Source of the DNA: Maricaulis sp048270095
GTDB lineage: Bacteria; Pseudomonadota; Alphaproteobacteria; Caulobacterales; Maricaulaceae
Direction of reading: 5' to 3'
NCBI RefSeq assembly: GCF_048270095.1
Contig: NZ_JBLWTL010000006.1
Location: 62,001 to 126,000, forward strand
DNA: 64,000 nt
Shown: piece by piece, positions 34,790 to 43,451 of the stretch
Numbering within the stretch: position 1 is the first letter of the stretch
Layout of the letters: each line of letters starts with the position of its first letter
The notes under the pieces: generated by a model
The model's database searches: none
Told to the model about the DNA's origin: nothing
The model's input: only the letters and a program-made list of their open reading frames with translations
Translations under genes and position numbers: made by a program

Positions 34790-36057
34790 GCCTCGACTGG
34801 AGCCTGATTGGCCCCGCCCTGATGATTATTGGCCTGCTGATGCTGTCGGCCTTTTTCTCTGGTTCGGAAACCTCGCTGACCGCGACCTCGCGGGCGCGCA
34901 TCCTTCAGCTTGAGCGCGACAAGAATCCCGACGCGGCACGGGTAAATCTGCTGATCAGCGATGGCGAAGGCCTGCTGGGCTCGCTGCTGCTCGGCAATAA
35001 TCTGGTCAATATCGCCGCTTCCATGCTGACCGGGCAATTATTCGCCCGCATGCTGGGCGGCGAGCACAGCGTCTGGGTCGCCACAGCGGTGATGACAGCG
35101 CTGGTCTTGGTCTTCGCCGAAGTGATGCCGAAAACCTATGCGCTGTCCAATCCGGAACGTTTCGCGCTGTTCGTGTCGCGCCCCGTCCTGGTCATTGTGC
35201 GCATCTTCGCGCCGATCGTCGGCGCGGTGCAGGCGATCGTGCGCGGCGTATTGCGCCTTCTCGGTGCCCGGGTCGAAGGCCCCGTCCTGTCAGCGCATGA
35301 CGAATTGCGCGGCACGATCGCGCTGCATCACGAAGATGGCGGCGTGGTCAAGAATGACCGCGACATGCTCGGCGGCGTACTGGACCTGCGCGAATTGACG
35401 GTCGACGACATCATGGTGCATCGCAAGTCCATCCACATGATCGATGTCGAACGCCCTGCCGCCGAAATCGCCCAGGAGGCGCTCCACAGCCCCCATACCC
35501 GCCTGCCCCTGTATCAGGGTGAGCCCGACAATATCATTGGCGTGCTGCATGCCCGCGATCTGGCGCGTGCCATGCACGATAATGATGGCGACCCGTCGAC
35601 GATTGATATCCGGGCCGTCGTGCGCGAACCCTGGTTTGTGCCCGAAACCACCGAAGTGCTCGATCAGCTCAATGCCTTCCGCGAGAAGCGCGAGCATTTC
35701 GCGCTTGTCGTCGATGAATACGGCGCGCTGATGGGTCTGGTAACGCTCGAAGATATTCTCGAAGAGATCGTCGGCGCGATCGAGGACGAGCATGATATCG
35801 CCGTCGAAGGCATCAAGCCGGAAGCGGACAGCACCTGGCTGGTCGATGGCGTCGTCCCCATCCGCGACCTCAACCGGGCGCTGGACTGGCATTTGCCGGA
35901 TGAGGAAGCCGTGACGGTGGCCGGGCTGGTTATTCACGAAGCGCGGACTATTCCCGAGCGCGGTCAGGTCTTCCATTTCCATGGCGTGCGCTTTGAAGTC
36001 GTCGAACGCCGGCGCAACCAGATCACGCAGCTACGCGTCAGCGCCAGCCCGGATTAG
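34786..36057 (+). CDS. CorC/HlyC family protein (DUF21, CBS pair, transporter-associated domain)
   Basis: A 423-residue inner-membrane protein. An N-terminal DUF21 membrane domain (about 1-185, with FFSGSETSLTATSRARI) is followed by a CBS pair (about 200-325; TVDDIMVHRKSI, LVVDEYGALMGLVTLEDILEEIVG) and a C-terminal CorC_HlyC domain. The family is implicated in magnesium/cobalt efflux or its control; the older hemolysin label is misleading. The ATG overlaps the aroB stop (ATGA). The 3' end overlaps the convergent lipoprotein gene by four bases. Confidence 0.93.
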   Translation: MSLDWSLIGPALMIIGLLMLSAFFSGSETSLTATSRARILQLERDKNPDAARVNLLISDGEGLLGSLLLGNNLVNIAASMLTGQLFARMLGGEHSVWVATAVMTALVLVFAEVMPKTYALSNPERFALFVSRPVLVIVRIFAPIVGAVQAIVRGVLRLLGARVEGPVLSAHDELRGTIALHHEDGGVVKNDRDMLGGVLDLRELTVDDIMVHRKSIHMIDVERPAAEIAQEALHSPHTRLPLYQGEPDNIIGVLHARDLARAMHDNDGDPSTIDIRAVVREPWFVPETTEVLDQLNAFREKREHFALVVDEYGALMGLVTLEDILEEIVGAIEDEHDIAVEGIKPEADSTWLVDGVVPIRDLNRALDWHLPDEEAVTVAGLVIHEARTIPERGQVFHFHGVRFEVVERRRNQITQLRVSASPD

Positions 36058-36797
36058 GGAGCGTCCGTCGCCTCAGTGACTTCGCCGGTCGCCGCCTCGA
36101 ACATTGCACTGCACACGCCGCGCCCGGTGTCGGACCGAGCACCGTCAACGGAATCACGCGCGCTCACGATGAGATCACCGAAACTATCGGCGAAAACCTG
36201 GGCGAGCCGGTAACCATCGCCGATTTCCGAAAAACCGCCACTGGAGACGAGGTGATTGCGCGATGACCAGGCCAGCGCGGCAATCTGGGTGTCGGTGGCG
36301 TCGAGCATTTCACCCTCGACCGCCAGAGCGCCAATACCGATCGGGATACGCGGGCTGAGCGGTCCCGGAATGGCGAAGCCGATCAGGCGCGATGCTCCGG
36401 CACTGACAAGGTTGGTGGGTTCAAATCCGGTGATCGTCATGCGCAATTCGTGGCTCGCCATGTCCGGATCGGCGGTGACCTGAAAACCACTCCGCGCCAG
36501 GCGGCGGCACATGGTCTGGTTCAACTTGCCGACGATGCGATTGAAGCGAAGCGGATCGACACCGCTGCCCTCGACAACGCCCGGCACGATGCCGGCCTGG
36601 GGGATATAGATCGCCTCGACGGCGCGCAGGGCCTCTGGATCAACCCATTCGCGAACCTGCAGCAAGCGGCGGTCGCTGGTCTGCAGGTTTTGATAATCGC
36701 TCAGTGTCTCGGCCTGCTGCAATCCATTCGCGGCACAGCCGGTTGCGAGAAGCGCGAGGACAGGTATCAGACAGAAGGACGCATTGAGCTTGGGCAT
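36054..36797 (-). CDS. DUF3313-like lipoprotein
   Basis: A 247-residue exported lipoprotein (lipobox LLATGC near residue 21). The segment LSDYQNLQTSDRRLLQVREW after the signal resembles the start of DUF3313 proteins, and the middle (DMASHELRMTITGFEPTNLV) fits a small beta-rich domain of outer-membrane lipoproteins. Function unknown. The assignment to DUF3313 rests on recalled similarity, so it is moderate. Convergent with the CorC-like gene. Confidence 0.65.
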   Translation of the reverse strand: MPKLNASFCLIPVLALLATGCAANGLQQAETLSDYQNLQTSDRRLLQVREWVDPEALRAVEAIYIPQAGIVPGVVEGSGVDPLRFNRIVGKLNQTMCRRLARSGFQVTADPDMASHELRMTITGFEPTNLVSAGASRLIGFAIPGPLSPRIPIGIGALAVEGEMLDATDTQIAALAWSSRNHLVSSGGFSEIGDGYRLAQVFADSFGDLIVSARDSVDGARSDTGRGVCSAMFEAATGEVTEATDAP

Positions 36798-36872
36798 GGT
36801 GACTCCGGAAATCCACTGGGGTTGTGAAGGTCTACGCCCGCGATACGCGATTGGACCACCGGCCCGCGCGTG

Positions 36873-37142
36873 TCATGAATCGCCCGGCGCCCGCGCCTTG
36901 ATCGCCAGCGCATGGATCGGACCCTTGAGCTGGCTGGCCAGCGCCTCATTGACCAGCCGGTGACGGGCCACGCGGGTCAGGCCTTCAAAGCGGCTGGAGA
37001 CAATATCAACGCTGAAATGGCTCTGCCCGCCTTCGCGCGCACCTGCGTGTCCCGCGTGCATATGACTGTCATCGCTGACGTGCAAAGTGACCGGAACCAG
37101 CGCCTCGCGCAGCCGGCTTTCAATCTCATCTCTCACTGTCAT
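36873..37142 (-). CDS. BolA family protein
   Basis: An 89-residue BolA/IbaG-like protein; such proteins bind monothiol glutaredoxins and Fe-S clusters or act as regulators. The motif HVSDDSHMHAGHAGAREGGQSHF with its cluster-ligand histidine, the FEGLTRVARHRLVNEAL helix and the GPIHALAIKAR end are typical. The ATG at 37142 is chosen because family similarity starts there. It is divergent from the J-domain gene, a pairing I recall from Caulobacter relatives. Confidence 0.93.
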   Translation of the reverse strand: MTVRDEIESRLREALVPVTLHVSDDSHMHAGHAGAREGGQSHFSVDIVSSRFEGLTRVARHRLVNEALASQLKGPIHALAIKARAPGDS

Positions 37143-37211
37143 GATTAATTTCACCTCTTTTGACACCCGTTTCATTGCTGCTTTACCCGAGCATGACCAT
37201 AATCGGACGCT

Positions 37212-37826
37212 ATGACAGACGCATTTGAATATACACCGCGGTTCAAAGACATCCGCATCAAGCCGCCCAAGGACAAACCTTCGGCCGAGGAGCGCGTGTG
37301 TGAATGGCCTGGTTGCCGCAGCCATGGCAATAGCCGCGCGCCGAAATCGAATGACCAGCTGAGCGATTTCTACTGGTTCTGCCAGAGCCATGCCTCGGAA
37401 TACAACAAGTCGTGGAACTTCTTCGAAGGCATGAGTGAAAATGCCGCTCAGGCGTATCGCGAATCATCCGCCTATGGACACCGTCCGACCTGGGGCTGGC
37501 GCAATTCCACCAGCTCGCGCCACAAGGCCCAACGCGCCAGCCGTGATTTCGCCGATGGCTTCTCCGACCCGATGGGCACATTCGGCGATAATACCAAGCC
37601 CCACGAAGACGGGCCACGCGAAAAGGCCATGGGCCGGCTGCAATCGAAGGCGCTGGAGACGATGGGCCTCAAGCCTGATGTCGACCCGTCCACCGTGCGC
37701 CGACGCTATGCCGAACTGGTCAGACGCTTCCACCCCGACGCCAATGGCGGCGACCGCTCGAGCGAGGAACAGCTCGGCCGCGTCATCGCGTCCTACCAGA
37801 TCCTCAAGGGCGTCGGGATGGCGTGA
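37212..37826 (+). CDS. J domain-containing protein (DnaJ-like co-chaperone)
   Basis: A 204-residue protein. The N-terminal half has two metal-ligand-like pairs (CEWPGCRSHG and FCQSH) that may form a small zinc site. The C-terminal 60 residues form a J domain with the HPD motif (LVRRFHPDANGG) that stimulates a DnaK-type ATPase. It stands next to bolA and upstream of cobS, as in related genomes. The toxin-antitoxin pair on the other strand has been placed between it and cobS. Confidence 0.88.
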   Translation: MTDAFEYTPRFKDIRIKPPKDKPSAEERVCEWPGCRSHGNSRAPKSNDQLSDFYWFCQSHASEYNKSWNFFEGMSENAAQAYRESSAYGHRPTWGWRNSTSSRHKAQRASRDFADGFSDPMGTFGDNTKPHEDGPREKAMGRLQSKALETMGLKPDVDPSTVRRRYAELVRRFHPDANGGDRSSEEQLGRVIASYQILKGVGMA

Positions 37827-37829
37827 CGT

Positions 37830-38126
37830 TTACGCTGCCTTGTGCGGGGTAATCCTCGGCGCAATCTCCGGCCAGCTGGTCGCACGCGCCTGGCGCAGAT
37901 CGAATTCGGCCTGCAAATTCATCCAGAATTCCGCCGTCGTGCCGAAAAAGGCCGACAGGCGCAGGGCGGTATCGGCGGTAATCGAGCGCGAGCCACGCAC
38001 CAAGCCCGAGACGCGGCTCTTCGGCACATCAATCGCCCGCGACAGCTTTTCCTGGGTCAGCCCATTGGGGCGCAGAAAATCTTCCAGGAGGATTTCGCCG
38101 GGAGGAATGGCAGATAGTTTGGTCAT
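37830..38126 (-). CDS. higA: HigA family antitoxin
   Basis: A 98-residue XRE-type DNA-binding antitoxin. It starts TKLSAIPPGEILLEDFLRP, the classic HigA N-terminus, with HTH LTQEKLSRAIDVPKSRVSGLV and the end FFGTTAEFWMNLQAEFDLR. It neutralises HigB and represses the operon. It lies 18 bases downstream of higB in the usual toxin-first order. The start at 38126 has a GAGG-like site upstream. Confidence 0.93.
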   Translation of the reverse strand: MTKLSAIPPGEILLEDFLRPNGLTQEKLSRAIDVPKSRVSGLVRGSRSITADTALRLSAFFGTTAEFWMNLQAEFDLRQARATSWPEIAPRITPHKAA

Positions 38127-38144
38127 CGGATTGGTGTCCTCGCG

Positions 38145-38423
38145 CTAGTGATAATCGACAATTTCAACGTCCCAGGCAGCCCCGTCGAGCCAACGAAAAC
38201 ACAGGCGCCATTGCTGGTTGATGCGAATGCTGTACTGACCCTTGCGGTCCCCTTTCAGGGCCTCTAACCGATTGGCAGGCGGAATCCGCAAGTCCTCAAG
38301 GCGGTGCGCGGCATGCAGCATCAGAAGCTTGCGTCGCGCAGGACGCTCGAATGCTGCAAAACGTCGCACGCTATCGTCACGGAACAGCTTCTCCGTGTCT
38401 TTGCAGGCAAAGGATCGGATCAC
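38145..38423 (-). CDS. higB: HigB family toxin (RelE/ParE-like mRNA interferase)
   Basis: A 92-residue RelE-superfamily toxin, which cleaves ribosome-bound mRNA. Family signatures are the start IRSFACKDTEKLF, RRKLLMLHAAHRLEDLRIPPANRLEAL and the end YSIRINQQWRLCFRW. I use the GTG at 38423, where homology begins; open frame continues 20 codons upstream without support. The pair sits between the J-protein gene and cobS on the opposite strand to both, like a mobile insertion. Confidence 0.92.
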   Translation of the reverse strand: MIRSFACKDTEKLFRDDSVRRFAAFERPARRKLLMLHAAHRLEDLRIPPANRLEALKGDRKGQYSIRINQQWRLCFRWLDGAAWDVEIVDYH

Positions 38424-38579
38424 CTTGGCAATATAGCGCGCCGCGTCAGTTCCGTCAAACGGAACCAGGGTGTCCCATCTCACCCCATCCCTTGCCGCGC
38501 GCTGCGGCCTGCGCTAGTCCGGATGCATGATCCCGTGCGCGTTGCAGTCCAGACGTCCCCCAGCGAAAAGACCGGTTCC

Positions 38580-39566
38580 ATGAGCGATGAATTCCCCGTG
38601 CCCGCCCCCGATGCCATTGCCGATACGATGGCGCTGTTCGGCTTCGATGCCGGCTTTGAAGTGCCGATGTTCTCGCAACCCGACGCGCACACGCCGAAGA
38701 TTGATCCCGATTATGTGTTCGATCCGGCGACGACGCGGGCCATCCTGGCAGGCTTTGCCTTCAACCGCCGCGTAATGATCCAGGGCTATCACGGCACCGG
38801 CAAGTCGACCCATATCGAACAGGTCGCCGCACGGCTCAACTGGCCGATGGTGCGCGTCAATCTCGACAGCCATATCTCGCGCATCGACATGGTCGGCAAG
38901 GATGCCATCGTGCTGAAGGACGGCAAGCAGGTCACCGAATTCCAGGAAGGCATCCTGCCCTGGGCGCTGCAGCGTCCGGTCGCGCTTTTGTTCGATGAAT
39001 ATGATGCCGGCCGCCCGGACGTGATGTTCGTGATCCAGCGCGTCCTCGAGGCTTCCGGCTCATTGACGCTGCTCGACCAGACCAAGGTCATCCGCCCCAA
39101 TCCTTCCTTCCGGCTGTTTTCGACGACCAATACGATCGGGCTCGGCGACACGACCGGCCTCTATCACGGCACACAGCAGATCAATCAGGGCCAAATGGAC
39201 CGCTGGTCAATCGTCTCGACGCTGAATTATCTGCCCGCCGAGACCGAGAACGCCATCGTACTCGCCAAGATGAAGGATCTCGCCAAAACCGAAGCCGGCC
39301 GCAAACAGGTCGCGGACATGGTCAAGCTGGCCGATCTGACCCGCGAAGCCTTCATCAATGGCGACATCTCGACCGTGATGAGCCCGCGCACCGTGCTCAC
39401 CTGGGCGGAAAACAACGCCATTTTCAACGATCTCGGCCATTCCTTCCGCCTGACCTTCCTCAACAAGTGCGACGAGCTGGAACGCCCGACGATTGCGGAA
39501 ATGTATCAGCGCGTCTTCGGAGCCGATCTGGCAGAAGCGCCGATCAAGCCCGCTGCGGTTGCTTAA
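38580..39566 (+). CDS. cobS: Cobaltochelatase-type AAA ATPase CobS
   Basis: CobS is the MoxR-like AAA+ subunit of aerobic cobaltochelatase (CobN-CobS-CobT). The 328-residue protein has Walker A GYHGTGKSTHIEQVAA, Walker B LLFDEYDAGRPDVMF and sensor region RLFSTTNTIGLGD. The ATG at 38580 matches the conserved N-terminus. Many alphaproteobacteria keep cobS/cobT without other cobalamin genes, so another chelatase role is possible. Its partner cobT begins 4.5 kb downstream. Confidence 0.95.
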   Translation: MSDEFPVPAPDAIADTMALFGFDAGFEVPMFSQPDAHTPKIDPDYVFDPATTRAILAGFAFNRRVMIQGYHGTGKSTHIEQVAARLNWPMVRVNLDSHISRIDMVGKDAIVLKDGKQVTEFQEGILPWALQRPVALLFDEYDAGRPDVMFVIQRVLEASGSLTLLDQTKVIRPNPSFRLFSTTNTIGLGDTTGLYHGTQQINQGQMDRWSIVSTLNYLPAETENAIVLAKMKDLAKTEAGRKQVADMVKLADLTREAFINGDISTVMSPRTVLTWAENNAIFNDLGHSFRLTFLNKCDELERPTIAEMYQRVFGADLAEAPIKPAAVA

Positions 39567-39647
39567 AGGACAAGGCGGACGCCCGGCGCCCGCTTGACCC
39601 GTATTGCGACTGTCTGGACTATGCCTCCCGACACACGGGGGACAGGC

Positions 39648-40691
39648 ATGATCAGAACCATCACACTCTGCGCGCTCGCGAGCGCCGGACTGGCGGCGCC
39701 GGCTCTGGCCTGCCCGCCGCCACCGCCGCGCTCCTACGAGCAGAACCTGGCCGCCTCGGCGACGCCGCGTCTCTATGATTATCTGTCCCGTTCGGCCTTT
39801 GTGGAGCTGGTGCGCGCCGTAGACTGGCGCCCCGCAGAGCCGCCCGCACGCTATGGGCCCTTCCTCGGGGGCATCCCGCTCGCGGCTTATACGCTTCAGG
39901 TCGATGAACGCCTCAAGGGGATGGGTGAGGGCCGTTACGAGATCGAGGGCGCAGCGGGCGCAATCGCGATTGAACCCGTGGCATCAGACGGCACCGATTA
40001 TGCCGCCCTGCATGCGCAAACCCTGTTCTGGGATGAATTTCCCGTCGGAACGCCCAGCATAGCCTTTCTCAGCCTGCCGACCTGCGCCAATTCCATGGCA
40101 CTGATCCTCGAGCAGACCTATCTGGTCTTCCGCACGGATGAGGGCAGAGTGCTCGCCATCGAGCCCGTCGGCGCGAATGATCAACTGGTGCAGGGCGTGC
40201 GCAATCTGATCGCGGAGCCCGAGGCGAGACGCCCCTGGCAAACCGATCTACGCGACTATCTGGTACGCCCCCGGCATTTGGACCGGGTCGAGATCGCGCA
40301 GTGCGGTCCGGGCCGCCATGAAGTCGAAATCACCAAGACCGGCGAGTATCAGCCGGGCCGCGGCCTCGTCCGTGACGCCGAACGCTGGGTCGAAGGCGCC
40401 GATGCCCGGCGCGGGATGAGTTATGCCCGGGGCCAGGTTGAGCGCGGCGATTGCGAGGCCGGTGCGGAATTTCTCGTCACGCATGATCGCTACATTGCCA
40501 GCTTTGGGGCCGGGCGGATCCTCAGCTGGAACTTGCAGAGCGTATTTCTCGGCGCCTACCCGGTTGCCGATGGACAGGCGGATTTCTCGACAACCTATTC
40601 ACAAATCGCCGTCACGGATGGGCGGGCTGTGAGCCTGGCGGAACTGGAAACCTGGTTTGAAGCCGCACCGTCGATCCGTCCGGTCGATTAG
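39648..40691 (+). CDS. Secreted protein of unknown function
   Basis: A 347-residue exported protein; the ATG at 39648 is preceded by GGGGGACAGG and followed by a signal peptide ending in ALA (about 19) and a CPPPPPRSYEQ segment. The mature part is rich in acidic residues and tryptophan, with no recognised catalytic motif. It has two widely spaced cysteines (LPTCANSM; IAQCGPG) that might pair. I do not recognise the family. It is the first of the accessory genes between cobS and cobT. Confidence 0.7.
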   Translation: MIRTITLCALASAGLAAPALACPPPPPRSYEQNLAASATPRLYDYLSRSAFVELVRAVDWRPAEPPARYGPFLGGIPLAAYTLQVDERLKGMGEGRYEIEGAAGAIAIEPVASDGTDYAALHAQTLFWDEFPVGTPSIAFLSLPTCANSMALILEQTYLVFRTDEGRVLAIEPVGANDQLVQGVRNLIAEPEARRPWQTDLRDYLVRPRHLDRVEIAQCGPGRHEVEITKTGEYQPGRGLVRDAERWVEGADARRGMSYARGQVERGDCEAGAEFLVTHDRYIASFGAGRILSWNLQSVFLGAYPVADGQADFSTTYSQIAVTDGRAVSLAELETWFEAAPSIRPVD

Positions 40692-40712
40692 CCGCCGGGC
40701 TCATCGCCCGAC

Positions 40713-40728
40713 CCGGCCGTCAGGCCGG
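40713..40728. terminator. Short hairpin at convergent gene ends
   Basis: CCGGCC (40713-40718) and GGCCGG (40723-40728) form a 6-bp stem with a GTCA loop between the two convergent stops. There is no T-run, so its role as terminator is weakly supported. Confidence 0.3.
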
Positions 40729-40974
40729 CTCGACATCATTGCCGCCCGTGAGGCTCTCGAGCGCCAGGGCAACGCGGCGTTCCAGCAGGGGTCTGTCTGA
40801 CTCCATGCCCTCCCCTTCCGCGTCGGCGATTTCGGTGGCGTCGAATAGCCAACGGCGCAGGATTTCGATCTTCTGAGCGTCGCTCAGCCCGGCCTGGCTC
40901 AACACCGATTCGGGAGTATCAAAGGCCAGGGACGGATTCTCCAATGCCTTGTCATAGTCGAATGAAACGCTCAT
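40720..40974 (-). CDS. Small acidic protein of unknown function
   Basis: An 84-residue acidic protein starting MSVSFDYDKALENPSLAFDT. The ATG at 40974 has AAGGAG with ideal spacing. The segment VLSQAGLSDAQKIEILRRWLFDATEI looks like a helical pair and resembles short conserved alphaproteobacterial proteins that I cannot name. It is cytoplasmic, without signal or cysteines. It lies downstream of the 143 bases that separate it from the TonB-dependent receptor gene on the same strand. Confidence 0.65.
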   Translation of the reverse strand: MSVSFDYDKALENPSLAFDTPESVLSQAGLSDAQKIEILRRWLFDATEIADAEGEGMESDRPLLERRVALALESLTGGNDVEPA

Positions 40975-41117
40975 TTCCGGCTCCTTCATTGCATCGCGGG
41001 CGACAGGGCCGACATGGAAACACGGCACACGCCGCACCGCAAACCCGGGGGTCAATTACGCTCACCGCCGTCATCAACACTCGCAATCTTCACCGGTGGC
41101 TTCAGGTTGGCGCCCGA

Positions 41118-43154
41118 TCAGCCACCAAATCGAAGCCGAATGCCGCCATTGACAACAAAGCCGTCTGTGCTCTGCCATATATCCGTGGTCCACTGGCCAT
41201 CCGCCGCACGCGCCGGGAGCAGGATTGGGTCCTCGTCGCTCTGACGCACATCCAGCAGATTTTCGAGATTGATGAACAGGCTCACCCTGCCGAGCACGAT
41301 TTCGCCGAGCAGCCCGAGATGGAGATAGTCATCGCTTCGCGTCCGGTAGGGATTGTCATAGAGCGCTTGTTCGCCCGTGTAATAGGCTTCGAATCCCAAT
41401 CGTCCCTCACCATGACGCTCCCACATCGCCACAAATCCGGCTGAGTGTTGAGGGGTCAGGGGCAATTGGCGGCGAGCCAATCCGACCGGGTCAGCTTCGC
41501 TGGTATCCAGATAGAGATAGCTCCCGGTGAATTTGAAATCGCGCCAGAAATACCGGAGCAGAATTTCCGCCCCACGAATTTCAGTCTCGCCGTTCGCATT
41601 GACCAGCCGAACCGCATCGTCCGGCCCACCCGGTGCCGTTGCAAACGCCTGCAATTGGGTCGCGCCCTCCACGTCAGATCCGAACAGGGTCAGACCACCC
41701 TCGATTGCCCCGTTGCGGTAATTGAAATCAATCGAAGCGGTCGTCGCGGTTTCGGCCTCCAGGCCGGCGAGAGGTTCCAGCCGCGACAGCCCGGCAGCTT
41801 CGATGGCCTCGACGAACGGCGTCGGCGCAAAGAATCCATTTCCCCACGACGCACGGATCGTCCAGTCGCCAGGCCGGTAGAGAACCGAGAGTCGCGGGCT
41901 GGTTTGCAAACCATATTCGGAGTGATCGTCGGCGCGCGCGCTCAATGACGCGGAAATCGTGTCGGTAAAGTCATGGTCGATCTGGGCGAAAATACCCGGC
42001 GCTTCATAGCGGTAGTCAAAGTCGCCAAAACTGTCGGAACGAAACCCGTCAGCCTGATATGCTAGGCCCAGCACCCAGTCCGTGCGCTCACGCATGCCAG
42101 CGAGCGACGCTTCCAGAAGCAGCGTGTCATGGCTGTCCGAGTCGACCAGCCCACCGAAGCGGTGCTCGTGATCCTGCACCATGCCGGCAGCCCGGAAATT
42201 CAGGTCCAGCGAAGCGGAAAGTGGGTGCTGGGTGACGACGCCGACATCAAAACGCGTGGTGTCCTGGTTCTGCGGAAAGGCCGTGCCGCCCGGCGTGAGA
42301 AAACCGTCGCGTGTGCCACCGGTGCGCTGCTCGGTCATGAAGCCGGCCGTCATATAGGCGGTCGATCCATCAAGGCCGTCGAAATGAAGGCGCGGGCGCA
42401 CCGTGACCCGCTCATAGCCCGGCATGTCAATCCAGCCATCATCATCAAGATCGACATTGCTCTGCCGGTGAGTCCCTAGTGTCAGCGATGCAGCGAACTG
42501 ATCGCTCAAGGGCGTGGATGCAAAGCTCGTAATATCCTGCCCGTCACGCGTCGTGGCGTTGAACAAAACCTCTGCATAGGGGGCTTCGGCGGGGCGACGT
42601 GAGACGAGATTGATCACGCCGCCAAGCGCGGATGCCCCGTAGAGCGACGAGGCAGATCCCTTGATGACTTCGACCTGGGCAAGGTCGGTTGGCGGAATCT
42701 GCAACAAACCGATAGAGGCCGCCTGTCCGCCATAGAGCGGAAGCCCGTCGGCCAGCAATTGCGTGTAGCGTCCATACAGGCCCTGCATGCGGATATTCGC
42801 GGCACCCAGTGCCGGCGATGTGACCTGCACGCGCACGCCGCCGGTCTCATTGACCAGCATGGCGATATTGCCCGGGCGCATGATCGCCTTTTCCTCGATT
42901 TCCTCGCGGACGATCACTTCAACCCGCACCGGATCGTCCTCAACATTTCGGCCGGTGCGCGTGGCACGCACGACGATGACTTCGCCTTCATGCTCCGCCT
43001 CATGATCGTGAGCGTCGCCCTCATTCGGGTGGGCATGGTGTCCGGCCTCGGCCGCCGCACCCGGTTGTGGACCGGCTTCATCGGCTCGAGCGGCGACGCC
43101 ACCCAGCGAGGTCGAGATCAAGGCGAGGACGGTGAGGAGGCGGGCAATCGTCAT
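41118..43154 (-). CDS. TonB-dependent receptor with histidine-rich N-terminus
   Basis: An outer-membrane TonB-dependent transporter of 678 residues. After the signal peptide (about 1-25) comes a His/Asp/Glu-rich segment (residues about 38-57; GHHAHPNEGDAHDHEAEHE), a TonB-box-like VIVVRATR, the plug (SLYGASALGGVINLVSRRP) and a beta-barrel. The His-rich tail suggests a metal such as zinc, as in ZnuD-type receptors; cobalamin or cobalt is an alternative given cobS/cobT on either side. The chain ends RLRFGG, not in the usual terminal aromatic residue. An in-frame ATG at 43292 with GGAGAG upstream could add 46 residues. Confidence 0.9.
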   Translation of the reverse strand: MTIARLLTVLALISTSLGGVAARADEAGPQPGAAAEAGHHAHPNEGDAHDHEAEHEGEVIVVRATRTGRNVEDDPVRVEVIVREEIEEKAIMRPGNIAMLVNETGGVRVQVTSPALGAANIRMQGLYGRYTQLLADGLPLYGGQAASIGLLQIPPTDLAQVEVIKGSASSLYGASALGGVINLVSRRPAEAPYAEVLFNATTRDGQDITSFASTPLSDQFAASLTLGTHRQSNVDLDDDGWIDMPGYERVTVRPRLHFDGLDGSTAYMTAGFMTEQRTGGTRDGFLTPGGTAFPQNQDTTRFDVGVVTQHPLSASLDLNFRAAGMVQDHEHRFGGLVDSDSHDTLLLEASLAGMRERTDWVLGLAYQADGFRSDSFGDFDYRYEAPGIFAQIDHDFTDTISASLSARADDHSEYGLQTSPRLSVLYRPGDWTIRASWGNGFFAPTPFVEAIEAAGLSRLEPLAGLEAETATTASIDFNYRNGAIEGGLTLFGSDVEGATQLQAFATAPGGPDDAVRLVNANGETEIRGAEILLRYFWRDFKFTGSYLYLDTSEADPVGLARRQLPLTPQHSAGFVAMWERHGEGRLGFEAYYTGEQALYDNPYRTRSDDYLHLGLLGEIVLGRVSLFINLENLLDVRQSDEDPILLPARAADGQWTTDIWQSTDGFVVNGGIRLRFGG

Positions 43155-43269
43155 GGGGGCATCTACCTGTTGAACTTGGACATGGATCGAGGTGTTGCGC
43201 GGGATGTCAGAGGGCACGGAGGGGATGGCGTGCAAGGCGGGCCGACCGATCGGGAGCCAATTCACACCC

Positions 43270-43285
43270 GCGCCTTTGAAGGCGC
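43270..43285. repeat. Perfect inverted repeat in the receptor leader
   Basis: GCGCCTT (43270-43276) and AAGGCGC (43279-43285) form a 7-bp stem around two bases. It lies in the 5' leader expected for the receptor mRNA (or inside the longer reading frame starting at 43292). Role unknown. Confidence 0.4.
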
Positions 43286-43409
43286 CTGCCATGAACTCTC
43301 CGGAGGACAAAGACCGCAGGCCTGCTGGCGAATTTTAGCTGATTGTTACGGCGGAGCCCGGCCATGGCATTTCTCTCCGACACGGCTTGCCACCTATCAA
43401 CAGGGATGC

Positions 43410-43440
43410 CAGATACAATCTACAGCCACTATAGATGCAA
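43410..43440 (-). promoter_or_regulatory. MerR-type promoter and operator facing the TonB-dependent receptor
   Basis: On the minus strand TTGCAT (43440-43435) and TATCTG (43415-43410) are separated by exactly 19 bases. The spacer holds a dyad: ATCTACAG (43418-43425) against CTATAGAT (43429-43436), one mismatch, 3-base centre. Over-long 19-20 bp spacers with a central dyad are the signature of promoters activated by MerR proteins. Transcription would run leftward into the receptor gene with a leader of about 250 bases. The dyad also lies just upstream of the merR start, so autoregulation is likely. Confidence 0.65.
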
Positions 43441-43451
43441 GGGGTAAAATC

